From the NCBI RefSeq assembly GCF_965638725.1, contig NC_134974.1, positions 1,634,143-1,698,142 on the forward strand: 64,000 nucleotides of DNA, written 5' to 3'. The translations under genes were made by a program, and so were the position numbers. This document shows positions 34,480 to 46,800 of this stretch, one piece after another; within the stretch, counting starts at the first letter, position 1; every line of letters begins with the position of its first letter. Under the pieces are notes generated by a model. It was given only the letters and a program-made list of their open reading frames with translations. It was not told the DNA's origin and did no database searches. This DNA is from Aptenodytes patagonicus (Eukaryota > Chordata > Aves > Sphenisciformes > Spheniscidae).

Positions 34480-37361
34480 CAGTAAGACAGCTTCATCAGG
34501 GGCCCAGCTTAAATGCCTCTATGCAAACACACATAGCATGGGGAATAAACAAGAGGAGTTAGAGACACACGCATGCCTGCAGGGCTACGACCGTATTGGC
34601 ATCACAGAGACATGGTGGGATGGCTCCTGTGACTGGACTGTTGGGATGGAGGGATACAGGCTCTTTAGGAAGGACAGGCAGGGGAGATGAGGAGGGGGTG
34701 TCACCCTCTGTGTCAATGACCAGCTCTGCCTGGGGATGGATGAGGAGCCAACCAAGAGCTTATGGGTCAGGATTAAAGGGAAGGCAGGGACAGGTGACAT
34801 TACAGTGGGGGTCTGCTACAGGCCACCTGACCAGGAAGACCAAGTGGATGAGGTCCTCTACAGACAGATAGGAGCAGCCTCACGCTCACAAGCCCTGGTC
34901 CTCATGGGGGACTTCAGCCACTCTGACATCTGTTGGAGGGACAACACAGCAGAGCATAAGCAATCCAGGAGGTTCCTGGAATGCATCGATGATAACTTCC
35001 TTCTCCAAGTGGTAGAGGAGCCAACGAGGAGAGGTGCTATGCTGGACCTTGTTCTCACCAACAAGGAGGGGCTGGTGGGGAATGTGAAGCTCCAGGGCAG
35101 CCTGGGCTGCAGTGACCACGAAATGGTGGAGTTCAAGATCCTGAGGGCACCGAGGAGGGCGCACAGCAAGCTCACTCCCCTGGACTTCAGGAGAGCAGAC
35201 TTGGGCCTCTTCAGGGATCTGCTTGGTAGAGTGCCATGGCAGAAAGCCCTGCAGGGAAGAGGGGCCCAGGAAAGCTGGCTAAGATTCAAGGATCACCTCC
35301 TTCAAGCTCAGGAGCGATGCATCCCAACAAAGAGGAAGTCCGGCAAAACCGCCAGGAGGCCTGCATGGATGAACAAGGAGCTCCTGGACAAACTCAAACA
35401 CAAAAAGGAAGCCTGCAGAGGGTGGAAGCAAGGACAGGGAGCCTGGGAGGAATACAGAGAAATTGTCCGAGCAGCCAGGGATCAGGTTAGGAGAGCTAAA
35501 GCCCTGATAGAATTAAATCTGGCCAGGGACATCAAGGGCAACAAGAAAAGATTCTATAGCTATGTCGGGGATAAAAGGAAGACGAGGGAAAATGTGGGCC
35601 CTCTCTGGAACGAAACAGGAGACCTGGTTACCCAGGACACAGAGAAGGCGGAGGAACTCAATGACTTTTTTGCCTCAGTCTTCACCGGCAAGTGCTCAAG
35701 CCTCACCGCCCAAGCCACAGAAGGCAAAGGCGGGGACTGGGAGAATGAAGCGCCGCCCACTGTGGGAGAACATCAGGTTCAAGACCATCTAAGGCACCTG
35801 AAGGTGCCCAAGTCCATGGGACCCCATGAGGTCCATCCACAGGTCCTGAAGGAACTGGCAGATGAAGTTGCTAAGCCACTAGCCATCGTATTTGAGAAGT
35901 TGTGGCAGTCCGGTGAAGTTCCCCCTGACTGGAAAAGGGGAAACATCACCCCCATTTTTCAAAAGGGAAAGAAAGGAAGACCTGGGGAACTACAGGCCAG
36001 TCAGTCTCACCTCTGTGCCTGGGAAGATCATGGAACGGATCCTCCTGGAAGCTATGCTAAGGCACATGGAGGACAGGGAGGTGATCTGAGACAGCCAGCA
36101 CGGCTTCACCAAGGGCAAGTCCTGCCTGACGTTATAACCTAGTGGCCTTCTATGATGGAGTGACTACATCAGAGGACACGGGAAGGCCTACAGACATCAT
36201 CTATCTGGACCTCTGTAAGGCCTTTGACACGGTCCCCCCACAACATCCTTCTCTCTAAACTGGAGAGGGATGGATTTGATGGGTGGGCTGTCCAGTGGGT
36301 GAGGAATTGGTTAGATGGTCGCATCCAGAGGGCAGTGGTCAATGGCTCAATGTCCAGATGGAGATTGGTGACGAGTGGCGTCCCGCAGGGGTCCGTATTG
36401 GGACCGGTACTGTTTAATATCTTCATCAATGCCATAGACAGTGGGATCGAGTGCACCCTCAGCAAGTTTGCAGATGACACCAAGCTGAGTGGTGCGGTCG
36501 ACATGCCAGAGGGACGGGATGCCATCCAGAGGGACCTGGACAAGCTTGAGAAGTGGGCCCGTGTGAACTTCATGAGGTTTACCAAGGCCAAGTGCAAGGT
36601 CCTGCACCTGGGTCGGGGCAACCCCTGGTATCAATACAGGCTGGGGGATGAAGGGATTGAGAGCAGCCCTGCCGAGAAGGACTTGCGGGTACTGGTGGAG
36701 GAAAAGCTGGACGTGAGCCAGCAATGTGCTGAAGCTCACAGCCCAGAAGGCCAACCATATCCTGGGCTGCATCAGAAGAAGCATGGCCAACAGGTCGAGG
36801 GAGGGGATTCTGCCCCTCTACTCCACTCTGGTGAGACCCCACCTGGAGTCCTGCATCCAGCTCTGGAGCCCTCAGCATAAGAAAGACACGGAACTGTGGG
36901 AGCGGGTCCAGAAGAGGGACACGAAAATGATCAGGGGGATGGAACACCTCTCCTATGAAGAAAGACAGAGAGTTGGGGTTGTTCAGCCTGGAGAAGAGAA
37001 GGCTTCGGGGAGACCTTCTTGCAGCCTCTCAGTACTTAAAGGAGGCTTCTAAAAAAGATGGCAGCAAACATTTTAGCAGGGCCTGTTGCGACAGGACAAG
37101 GGGGAATGGCTTTAAACTAAAGGGGGGTAGATTTAGACTAGATATAAGGAAGACATTTTTTCCCGCTGAGGGTAGTGAAACACTGGCACAGGTTGCCCAG
37201 AGAGGTGGTGGATGCCCCATCCCGGGAAACATTCCAGGTCAGGTTGGACAGGGCTCTGAGCAAGCTGATCTAGTAGAAGATGTCCCTGCCCACGGCAGGG
37301 GGATTGGACGAGATGACCTTTAGTGGTCCCTTCCAACCCAAACTATTCTATGATTCTAAAA
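34480..37361 (+). mobile_element. CR1 LINE, long, broken copy (endonuclease + reverse transcriptase)
   Basis: The plus-strand element begins in the endonuclease domain ([71 protein letters not shown]). It continues through the linker and the reverse transcriptase ([53 protein letters not shown]) to the CR1 3' end at about 37361 (GGTCCCTTCCAACCCAAACT then ATTCTATGATTCT). ORF1 and the 5' region are absent. The reading frame is broken by a stop near 34690 and by several frameshifts after about 35980, so it is inactive and older than the CR1 at 2.7 kb. Its 3' tail matches the subfamily of the fragment at 7.86 kb. Confidence 0.94.
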
Positions 37362-37584
37362 TCAAGGAGCTAAACCACTAAAATCAGCTAGCCTCTTTCT
37401 AAAGAGATCTCTGAGCTGGAAAAAGGAAAAAATGACAAGAACATTGAACTTTAGTGAACCACAGTCATGACTTGTGGCATGACCCATCTCGGAGCCTATT
37501 ACCCCACACCTCAACTTTGCTCTACTGATAAATTAAGATGGTCCTTCCAGGTACCATGCTTGTGCAGACCTATGTTTATCCATA

Positions 37585-37690
37585 CATAAAACAGTAATAG
37601 CACTGAAAGAGGCTATTAAATGGCACCTTCATAACAGGACCTCTTAAAACTCCTTACAAATGCTCATTAATGTTTTACATGAGCCAAGCT
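37585..37690 (+). promoter_or_regulatory. Possible distal upstream block, copy E (weak)
   Basis: AAAACAGTAATAGCACTGAA, CACCTTCATAACAGGACC and ACAAATGCTCATTAATGTTT recall the middle part of blocks A-C. It lies about 1.2 kb upstream of the TATA box at 38810. The match is partial. Confidence 0.3.
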
Positions 37691-38589
37691 CTTCAAGCTG
37701 GACTCCATTATAATGAACGCCAGCACATATCCAATTTAAAGGATGCGTCTCAAGACGTCAAAGGCTACTAATTACATCACATGTAGGGAGCAGTTTACCT
37801 TCTGATGGACAAGCACAAGGCACACATACAGGCAGCATCTGCCCAGGCACAGCTGAGGTCTAAGTGCAAACCAGCAGCTGTTGGGATGGTCACAGAGGAA
37901 GCTAATGGGGTCATTAGAAAAGCACTCCCCCCTTTGCTATCACTGGGATGCCATAATCTAGTCCAGCCTGGTAATTCCTTGTTTCTCACCCAAGGAACCC
38001 AACCAGATGTCACAAGCACAATTGCTAATCAAGTCTGATCAAATCAGAGTGCCTGTAGGACCACAGCTGCCTGTATAAAGCACCGCCCCCGCAGCCAGCT
38101 TCTAAATCCTTGGCAAAGTTATGATTCCTTGCAAGTTTAGCTGTGCCAGTTTCCAAGCAGATTCCAATTTGTCACAGGACAAGCCCCTGGACAGAGCTCC
38201 GAGAGTTTTACGCCCCACCAAAAGGTAGTATCAGCTTGCCTGCACGCCTTCCACTGGCCTTTTTTCCAGCCATAAAAAGCAGCCAAATGCAAAGCCTAAT
38301 AAATTCAGGGTATGACTCTTATTAAGTTTGAAGAACACCAGGATCAGCCATACAATGAGTAGCTGAGTGCCAAGCTTTGGGTGCATGTCTCCCAGCCTCG
38401 CTTTGCAAAGCCAGATTCCTCAATGCCCCCAGCTGCCTACTTGCATTTAAATGAACAAAAGGGAAAATGGAGTAAGGATGATTGTTGCCCACTCCCCCTT
38501 GCCACTTCCCGATTGTCAATCTGCTAAAAGGAGCTTTAAGAGGAGAGGGATAGGGGGTTTTTTACATAACTAATGAGGTCAATGGAATA

Positions 38590-38867
38590 AAAGGCGGTTT
38601 TTACTTCTCCCATAAAGTTTTAAAATTGAAAGAACCCACAGGGTGTGAGGTGCATTTCATGGTATATGGGGATAACAATATACTAATAAACACAAGTGAG
38701 TGAAATAATTACAGCCAATGAAAAAGTTGCGTATAAACAAATTCTGTCTTGTATCTAATTAGGATTTGATACACAGTGGCTCAGATTTTCCATGCAGTCT
38801 AAAAGACCATATAAAAACACGCATGTCCAAGCTTACAATCCAGTTCTGACCCTCCGCTGTGAACTCG
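38590..38867 (+). promoter_or_regulatory. Promoter and exon 1 of the 151-aa EDC gene
   Basis: TATAAAA is at 38810-38816. Exon 1 runs from about 38841 to 38867 and ends TGTGAACTCG before GTAAGT at 38868. Upstream, AAGTTTTAAAATTGAAAGAA and CCCACAGGGTGTGAGG (38614-38650) align with the region upstream of gene 3 (AAGTTTTAAGATGAAAGAAT and CCCACAGGGCGTAATC, 16157-16193), so the promoter shares ancestry with the EDMTF-like genes. Confidence 0.7.
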
Positions 38868-40632
38868 GTAAGTTATTTGCCTGTTTCTATTTCTAACTAG
38901 CAAAATACCCTTTTGTTGGTACTTTGAGCTTGAATCTAGATCCTGCAGAAATACTCCAACACTGCGAATTAAGGGGGTTGTTTCTTTTAAAGGATCTTTC
39001 TTGGGTATTATTTTCTTTACAGGCATAGACAGATACGGGCTTTTAAAGTTGAGACCGAGATTTACAGAACCTCACCCAATTTGGGATGTGATGTTTACAT
39101 TTTGATCTGACCATTTAGGTACCCGCATCTTTAATTTGCTTTGAAAAAACTGAATTCTAGATTTCCCCTATATTAGAGGCCACTTATTTTAGTAGTTCAA
39201 GTAACTATTTCTGTTGGCAGCTGACCTTTACCATCCTAATCAGAGACTGATGTAGATTACTTCTATTATACCACAGAGGCTAATTTTTATCTGGAATAAC
39301 TGAAGGAAAGTTTGGCTTCTGCATATTCAAGACCCCTTTTATACACACTTTTGGGGGGATTCTTCTTTACAAGAGCTAATATTACCTTCCCACTTTCAAA
39401 ACATAGCAAGAAAACCCTGATCCAATCCTGCCTGGCATTTCTCCTGTGTCTGCAGTTAATTGTTAGCTGACATCTTTGTAAACAAATCATGTTGATCTAC
39501 AGTAGCTGGGACCTGACCCTTGAGAGCTTCTTCTTGAGTAGTCCGGTATATCTACAAAAGCAACTGCCACCAAATTGCAAAGTACAGACGCCCAGGTGCC
39601 ATTTGGTAATGCTGAGCAAAGCTGATTTGCAGTCAGATTTTAAATTTTAATTAGGAAATCCAAAGTCTCAGCACTTTTCCATGCTCAATCACATCTTTGG
39701 AATGGACACCTCATGTCTTCCAAGTATGGCAGAGACAGGTCTGACATCCCACAGCTAGGCAATGCCTCTTCCCAGCAGCTGGGACAGACCCTGCACCCTC
39801 CTGCCTTCAGGCAGGCCATCTCCATGCCAGGAGCAATTCAGCCCTGGCAGTACAGGGTTCTCCACAGGCTAATTCAGGCAGCTGAGGTACCGATGTGAGC
39901 AGACACCTCCTGTGATTCTTGCAGCCCTTTGGTCCCCAGCTTCTACTGGAGCAAACCCAGGAGAGAAAGAACAAGAGACAGCAGAGTACAGAGTAGCCAG
40001 TAAAGCAACTACACAGCTGCATCCTGAGATGCAGAGAGTTGCATTTGACTTTTTCTACTCATATGGGACAGTGGCAGCTTGAGCCAGACTTTCAAAAGTT
40101 GTTCTATCCTTAATGAACATTAGGCTTTGAAAAACAGAGCTCTACCACATTGCCCTGCCAGTTACAAAGAAAACAATCCTCTGTTCTGCAATTTAAATCA
40201 GCATAAAGAAGGGCAATATTTTCTTTGGCTTTACCTAGTGCCAGCAGAAAGTAATTCCATTTTCAACTGAAGCATCTGGAAGGCAAATAAATGATAGCCC
40301 TTGCCACAAAAAGATGAGAACCTCAGCACTAATCCCAGATACATCATTGCCTCGCTAGCTGAAGCATGCGGGTCACTTCACAGCTATGCCTGAAACTCCC
40401 CTTCTTCTAGGGATAATAGCTACCTGCTTCACATGGCATCTGAAGCTATGAAAGAGATCATTAGTTAAATGCAATGCTGTGCAGTTTCTGCTACAGAGAG
40501 GATGGCTGAGACTCAGAGCAGCAAGCTCAAACAGCAGAAAGGCAACTTGTCAGATACAAGCAGTGATCTGCAGGGAATTCATTTCTCTTTCTTCCCTACT
40601 TTGTTTTTTAGGTTCATCTCCGTCACAGAACA

Positions 40633-41088
40633 ATGGCTTATTATGGGTACCAATACAAGCAGCAGTGCTATATTCCAGGTGGAGTGAAGCACGCCACACC
40701 GGTCTTCACGCAGTGCCACAACCCCAGCGCAGTGCAGTGCGTGTCATGCACACCATATGCTTCCAAAGGCACCAAGCTGTGCACTGTGAGGAAGACCATG
40801 CAGAGCAGCCCCAAGTGCTCCGCACCATGTTCATCACGGTGTGTGGAGACACACATTGTGGAAGGCCACTCTTCCTCCTGTAGCCCCAGGTCTCCTGGTC
40901 CATGCACCATGGCATTCCCTCAGTCCCACAGGCAGGGCAGGGAACATCTCTGCGTGCCACACTGTGGACAGCCAGGCATTACGGGATGCCCTCAGATATG
41001 TGCTCCAGTTCACGAGTATCAACACAGCTCATATCCTTATTCATACCAGTGGTCCAACAGCTACCACTACAACTGTGGACAACAATAA
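40633..41088 (+). CDS. Cys/Gln/Ser/Tyr-rich EDC protein (151 aa)
   Basis: The 151-residue protein begins MAYYGYQYKQQCYIPGGVKH, has a Cys/Ser/Pro-rich centre (VQCVSCTPYASKGTKLCTVR, KCSAPCSSRCVE, CSPRSPGPC, VPHCGQPGITGCPQICAP) and ends with a Tyr/Gln/Ser tail, SYHYNCGQQ. I count 15 cysteines. Gln and Lys near the ends and the terminal GQQ are plausible transglutaminase targets, so a cornified-envelope role is likely. The start follows the acceptor TTTGTTTTTTAG (exon 2 from 40612) by 21 bases and is preceded by CACAGAACA. The intron, 38868-40611, is the longest of any gene here. The polyadenylation signal is AATAAA at 41787-41792. It sits between the EDMTF/beta-keratin group and the loricrins. 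It may correspond to one of the named avian single-copy EDC genes (for example an EDYM- or EDQCM-type gene), but I cannot decide which. Confidence 0.85.
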   Translation: MAYYGYQYKQQCYIPGGVKHATPVFTQCHNPSAVQCVSCTPYASKGTKLCTVRKTMQSSPKCSAPCSSRCVETHIVEGHSSSCSPRSPGPCTMAFPQSHRQGREHLCVPHCGQPGITGCPQICAPVHEYQHSSYPYSYQWSNSYHYNCGQQ

Positions 41089-41949
41089 GCTCCATGGAGA
41101 TGCCCACAGAACAACCAGGCGATGAAGAGCAAGATGCGCACCCATAGCTGAGTTCACAGGCACAGCTTTCAGAAGCACGACTTTTCTGCTGCAATCACTG
41201 GGGCTTGTGGACAACCTGACACCTTTACAAACCAGCCTTTATATAATGTTCTCCATGTTATACTCTGCATTAGATTTAGAGGTCTCAGCTTCATACCTAC
41301 AGTCTCCTATCATCTACAGCAGGCTCAGGTCTCGACTGCATGAAGACAGTTTTTCCGTGACTGCCAGTGTAAAGGATATGTGAGTTTTACCATGGGCATA
41401 ATCACTCACATGGATGACGTTGCATCAAAGTGGCCTCAGCTAGCCTACTGCCAACAAAAACTAAGTCCTTCCATGCTAATACTGCTAAGAATACACATTT
41501 CTTTCTGCTTTCAACTTTGTTCCAGAGGAGATTTGGTAAAGAAACCGGTTTTTAATTCTGTGCTTTGTTCTCTATGCAACCAACATAAATAAGACAAGTA
41601 AATGTAAAATGGTGGAAAACAGGACTTGACTTTTGAGTCAAGGGGGTCTACTGTGTGAAGCAACTCACTCTGGAAGCACTTACTACTTAAATATCCACCT
41701 CTGATGTACCAGCTGGAAGCCAGAGTGTACTTGCTCTATAGTCTGCATTACTTTATTCTCTATGGTATATAACCAACATCTCACATAATAAAGCCTCTAC
41801 TGCATCAAACTACCTGCTTTCTAGTTTGGTTTTTTCCTCCATCCCTATTCACACTGGACTTGGAGTTGAAAATCCCCAGTTGTGCAACAGCCATGGAAAG
41901 ACAGGCAATGCTTCCACCTGTGCTGGTAACAAATACTCAGCTCCCCACA

Positions 41950-42095
41950 TTGGATCTTAAAACAACTTACAGAAAACCTGAGACAGCTGCAAGATGACCA
42001 CCACAGTGAATCAATAAGCTACCAGCAAACACTGAAATTGTCAGGGCAGTGCTCTAACCACTAGACCACACTGCTGTATGTGGTAGGACATTAAG
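41950..42095 (-). repeat. Possible old tRNA-derived SINE
   Basis: The minus strand reads GTGGTCTAGTGGTTAGAGCA, a good tRNA A-box, followed by ACTGCCCTGAC. Further on, CTTGCAGCTGTCTCAGGTTTT and CTGTAAG recall the body of MIR/CORE-type SINEs. The B box is not recognisable, so a functional tRNA gene is unlikely. Confidence 0.45.
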
Positions 42096-43716
42096 CCATT
42101 CACAAGTTGAGGTGTTATGACCTCATCCACCAATAAATACTAATAAAATTTACCCCAAAACATTCCTTGTGCATTTGTAAACTGTACCCCAGCAATCCCT
42201 TGTGCTCCATCATGTGGCCAATGGATTCAGGGAGCACGAAGGAACCACAGCAAGGCGAGCCCCAGGCAGGCACACACTCCTGCACAGCACAGCAGCCGAG
42301 GGCTCAGCACAAAACTGCCAAGATATCAAGGACCCACAGTGCCACAAACACCCAGCCAGAGTAAAGCTTCGGTATCAGAACAAGGCATAGCAGAATTTTA
42401 GATTTGCAGTGATTTTTTTTTTCTATCAGCCATGACATGCATTGAAATTGATACTCCCAAATGTCACTTGTGACAAGGTTAGGCAGGCTACAGGCTTCCA
42501 AATTCAGTTTGATTTGCACAGCAAGGAAGCATCTTTTAAAAGAACAAAAAGTTTGAAGCCAAAAATAAAGCAAGGAGACTGTCTTGGAGCCAAAAAAAAA
42601 ATCAGAGACAGAAGCTCTGAAGTGGCACAACTTCCCTGGAGTCAGCAGAGGTGCGGATGACTTACACCTGCTCCAGATCTGCCTACTAGGAGAGAAGTAA
42701 TAAAGTTGTGCTCTCCACCAAGTAGCCAAAGGGTGCACCTCTAATGTGGTCGCATTCAAAGGAGGACAAAGCTGTTTGGTGATACCCAGCAAGGGGAACG
42801 CTCTCCCGTTCCCTCTCCTGGCTGCTACGCTACAGCCTATGAATGCAGCACATCAGCAGACTGAGGTTACAGCAGCAGCATGAACAAAGGAGCCTTTCTG
42901 CATCTCCCTTCATGGTTTTTCATGCACACCTTCGTGCTACACCCAGGCTTTAAGAGGTCCTAGGTAGTCAGAGGTTTCAGTACTATGCGTTCATCTGGGG
43001 AACTTCCCTGCTTAAGAGCTTGTTGCCTCAGTTTATCACGCTCTCTACATCACTTGCCTGCAAACACTTCCCATTTGCCCAACTCTTCTGAGCTCCACCA
43101 CTTCTGGACAATAATATTGCAACAAAAATGCATGTGATTTGTATTTAAATGCATCTGTGCAATACAGCTGCCTGCTCTTCCAAACAAGCTGAGCAACAAC
43201 TGCCACATTTTTATTATTCCTAATTAAAAACAGAAAGGGTGAGAAATTAGGAAGGCATTTAAAGTGTCTCTGCCATTCAGAAACCTCTATCAGACTTTCA
43301 GAACTGTCTACAGAGGCAGACGGATGCATCAATGTGGTTAAATTCAAAGTGTCATGCAGTCAAGTTAGCCCAGCGAGACAGGGAACATTAGGTCAGAGCT
43401 ACACTGCAAGCACCACAGCAGTGGTCCAGCAGCAAGGCCAGCCTGCCCCAAGGAGCTCAGCCTGGTCTGCACCAGCCACCCAGCCCTGCCCTTGGATGCC
43501 TGTAGGTTGAAAGCAAACAGCAACTCAGTCACCTAACACAAAATTTGCCCTTGACAATGATACATTAGGTCCTCTATAACTAAAGATTCTAGAATTAAAA
43601 TAATATTTAAAAATGAGAGTGCTTTCACCAGTAGCTGATAACCAGTAGTTTTAACTCAGCAGCATCACAAAGAATAGTTCAAATGAAAACTCTAATAAAA
43701 ATATTGTGAAAGTAAT

Positions 43717-43850
43717 TAGAATCATAGAATCATTAAGGTTGGAAAAGACCTCTAAGACCATCGAGTCCAACTATCAACCCAACACCACCATGTCCACTAA
43801 ACCATGTCCCCAAGCACTGCATCTACACATCTTTTAGATCCTTCCAGTTT
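43717..43850 (-). mobile_element. CR1 LINE 3' fragment
   Basis: AGAATCATAGAATCATTAAGG then TTGGAAAAGACCTCTAAGAC and CATCGAGTCCAACTATCAACC is the 3' end of a minus-strand CR1 of the same subfamily as the copy at 2.7 kb. It is cut off near CTTCCAG at 43848. Confidence 0.88.
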
Positions 43851-46800
43851 CAGGTGGGAGAGCTTAGGAACACATTAGAAACCTTTGTCCCATCCCAGAT
43901 TTAAGTCTTACTCTGTGTACTTGTCCCCAGCCACTGCCCCACAGCAGGAGGGAGCCACCTGACAATTCTGGGGCTTCTCAGAGGACGCACCAAGTTCTCA
44001 ACAAGAGTCAGCAGGACCTCAAGCATTTGCAGTCTGAAGCTGACTTCACAGGGTGAATTTGTTCTCTCCTGATCTGCTTTGGCTTACCACACACCTACAG
44101 TTCAAAACCTAGCAGGAAGAGCAAGAGAAGGGCTGCAAAGAGAAGGACAAAAGTGTGATTTAGTGAACAGTGGCATCATCTCTACCAAGTAAGCGCTGAA
44201 GCCACCAGGAGCATTTCATAGCTAGGGATTTGCTCTTTAGTCCCTTATTTCTGGTGCAGTTCAAAAGCATAGTAGTTGGTGGTTTTACCTCCATACCATA
44301 AAAAATCATCCTGCCTCCAACATCAGCAGTAAAGCATCCAAAGCCACTTCTAGCACACAGCAGCCAACAGTTCATAGGAGAGCAGACCCACAGGCTCCTC
44401 TTCCAGCCCTGATGTGATGGAAAGCGCTTTCTGTGCATGACCAAAACCATCCATTGCATCGGAAGGGATCAGAGGAGACATCCACAGGAAGGCAGTTCCC
44501 TGCATGTCTTCCCCAGAGCTGCATTGCCTGACCCCAGACCAGCACCACCTCTGCAGCTGCAGCCCATCTGCTCTCATCATTGCCAGCACCTGCTGCTCAA
44601 AGCCTTTCATTTACTGCTGTTTCACATGTGACATTCAGAGTTTATTACTACTTTTCAAACTTTTTTTTATATTTGGAGCCAGCTTTGTGTTAGCTAACCT
44701 TACGAAGCACAGTAGCCGCATTTTTTTCAGCGCACTGTCAGGGTGTTCGTTATTTTAAAAGCCCATCTTGCTGCAGGCAGTAATTTACACTGGAGCATCT
44801 CCTTGACATGCTCACAGCTGTCACCTGGTGGATATGTATCTGTACTTCAGCCACTTGCACTAGAAATAAGGCTCAGGATTTCCAACAGCCCAGAGAGCAT
44901 CCCAGCTATCCCAACACATCTGCAACCACAGCCTAGTTAACGCAGCTTAGCTATGCCCTCCTCTGGGCACCACCAGCTTACACGCTTCCTGCTTTTTACA
45001 GGATCTCCAACAACAACGAAGCCTTCAGCTGCTCTCTTGCAATTAGCCAAGCTGCATTTTCTTCTGAAGCACATACAGCAGCTTCCTCCCTCCCCAAAAT
45101 GGGCCAGGCCAAGGACACACTTCACTGCTGACAGCCCAGAACTGAGCAGCTGCCCAGCAGAGACCAATGCTGCACAGCTGCTCAGGACCCAAAATCCTGG
45201 TGATAGAGGAGAGCAAGCAAAAGGTCAAGATGTTCTTCTCCAAAACATTAGGGAGGTGCTTTGATGCCACAAAGGGGTTGAAAAGCAGGTAGAAGCCTCT
45301 CAGATTTTCTTCCTGCAGTCGATAGCCCAGTTACCAGACAGGATCCTGCAAGCCAGGGCTTTAACTCCTTGAGAAACCACAGAAACAGCCAGTAGAGAAA
45401 AACAAGAGCTAGAGCAGCCCCAAGACTATTCCAGCTAGAAATAGCAGCAGTGAAGCACAGTCCTCCATAATAGCACACAGGTTAAAATGATCCAAAACCA
45501 TTTTTCACCCCAGCTCTTGATATGGGAATTAAATACCTGTGGTGGTCTCAGAGCAGGGCTGCAGAGCAGAGCTGGCTACAGACTTGCAGGTTCTTCTTCA
45601 CTCATAAGTGTTTTGCTTGGAGAAGTCTCCTGCTTGCTAAGAAAGGCAGTCCTGGGTGGGTTTCAGTAGAGAAGCAGCTTGCAGATAAATAAACTGATAC
45701 AAATATGAAACCCGTTCTGGAAAAGGAGTCAAAACAGAGTTTTGTCTACCATTCAGCCAGCACTCTCTCAATCCATTACAGAGACAAACAGAGAAGCAGA
45801 AAAGAGCTTTCTTCTGTATTCAGAGCAAATCTTCCTATTCCTAAGCTTCAGATACCTCTGCCACCTTCATAATACTAGCTCAAATAAAGCACCCCACTAG
45901 TAACTAATCCCTACACCAAAAGCTCCCTCAGAAGACCTCCTGCATCAGAAAAAAGCAAAGGCTTGAGGGGGGGACAGTTATATTTAGTGGGTGCCTGGGT
46001 CATTGGCTAACAAGCATGGGGCAGCTGAGGGCAATCTGACTCCAAGCAGATATAAAGGGGGCATGGGTTAGGGCACCAGCTGGTTTTTGCATGTCAGTTT
46101 GTAGGTGGGGAGTGCTGGAGCAACACCATTTGTTAGTGTTGGATTTACTTCTTGAGGGGCTTTTCTTCTGCAGACTGATATTCTGTGTAGGTTTTCCTTT
46201 TGGTTGTTGAAGTGAGAGTTGTGGTCTGGCTTTAGTAACTTACTGAGCACATTAGATAGTGCTAAAACAGGCCCTGTCAAATCTTTGATGCACTGCATTT
46301 AGGGAGAGTTCTGTTGCTGGTTTCTCTCTAGCATAGAAACCTGTTCACAGCTCCCACTACTTCAGAAGCTGTTTGCAAATCTAAAACCACATCTTAATGC
46401 GGGGCTCTTTTCTGCTCAAAGCTTTTATAAAGTCAGAGCACCCTAGAAGCTGAGCTAACTGTAGGCTTTGGTTTTTTCCTGTTGTGATGCATATACTAAA
46501 AAAGGCAGGTGTTTTTGAGCAGGGCTACTGTGCTTTGAAAGACATCTATTGGTTTTGCTAGGTTTGGGAGAAATGATAAAAGCTGGCTGAGAATAGCTTT
46601 TAGGGAAAGTCTCTTCATGTGTTTATGTAATTCTTTTAAATTCCAAATCACTCTGGCAGGTGTGGAAACTTCTTAACTCTGTGGGGCTGGAGAGGTCCTG
46701 CTTTTTGAGAAAAGTGATACAGTCTTCTTCAAAGCAAAGAGAATGAGCTAGATGGTCCTAGAGCACCATCCTGTGGCAGTGCAGGTGCTGAGCTGGAGGA

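Noticed and set aside
42030-42090. A tRNA gene on the minus strand (good A box)
   Set aside because: No B box or cloverleaf partner strands are seen. An old SINE fits better.
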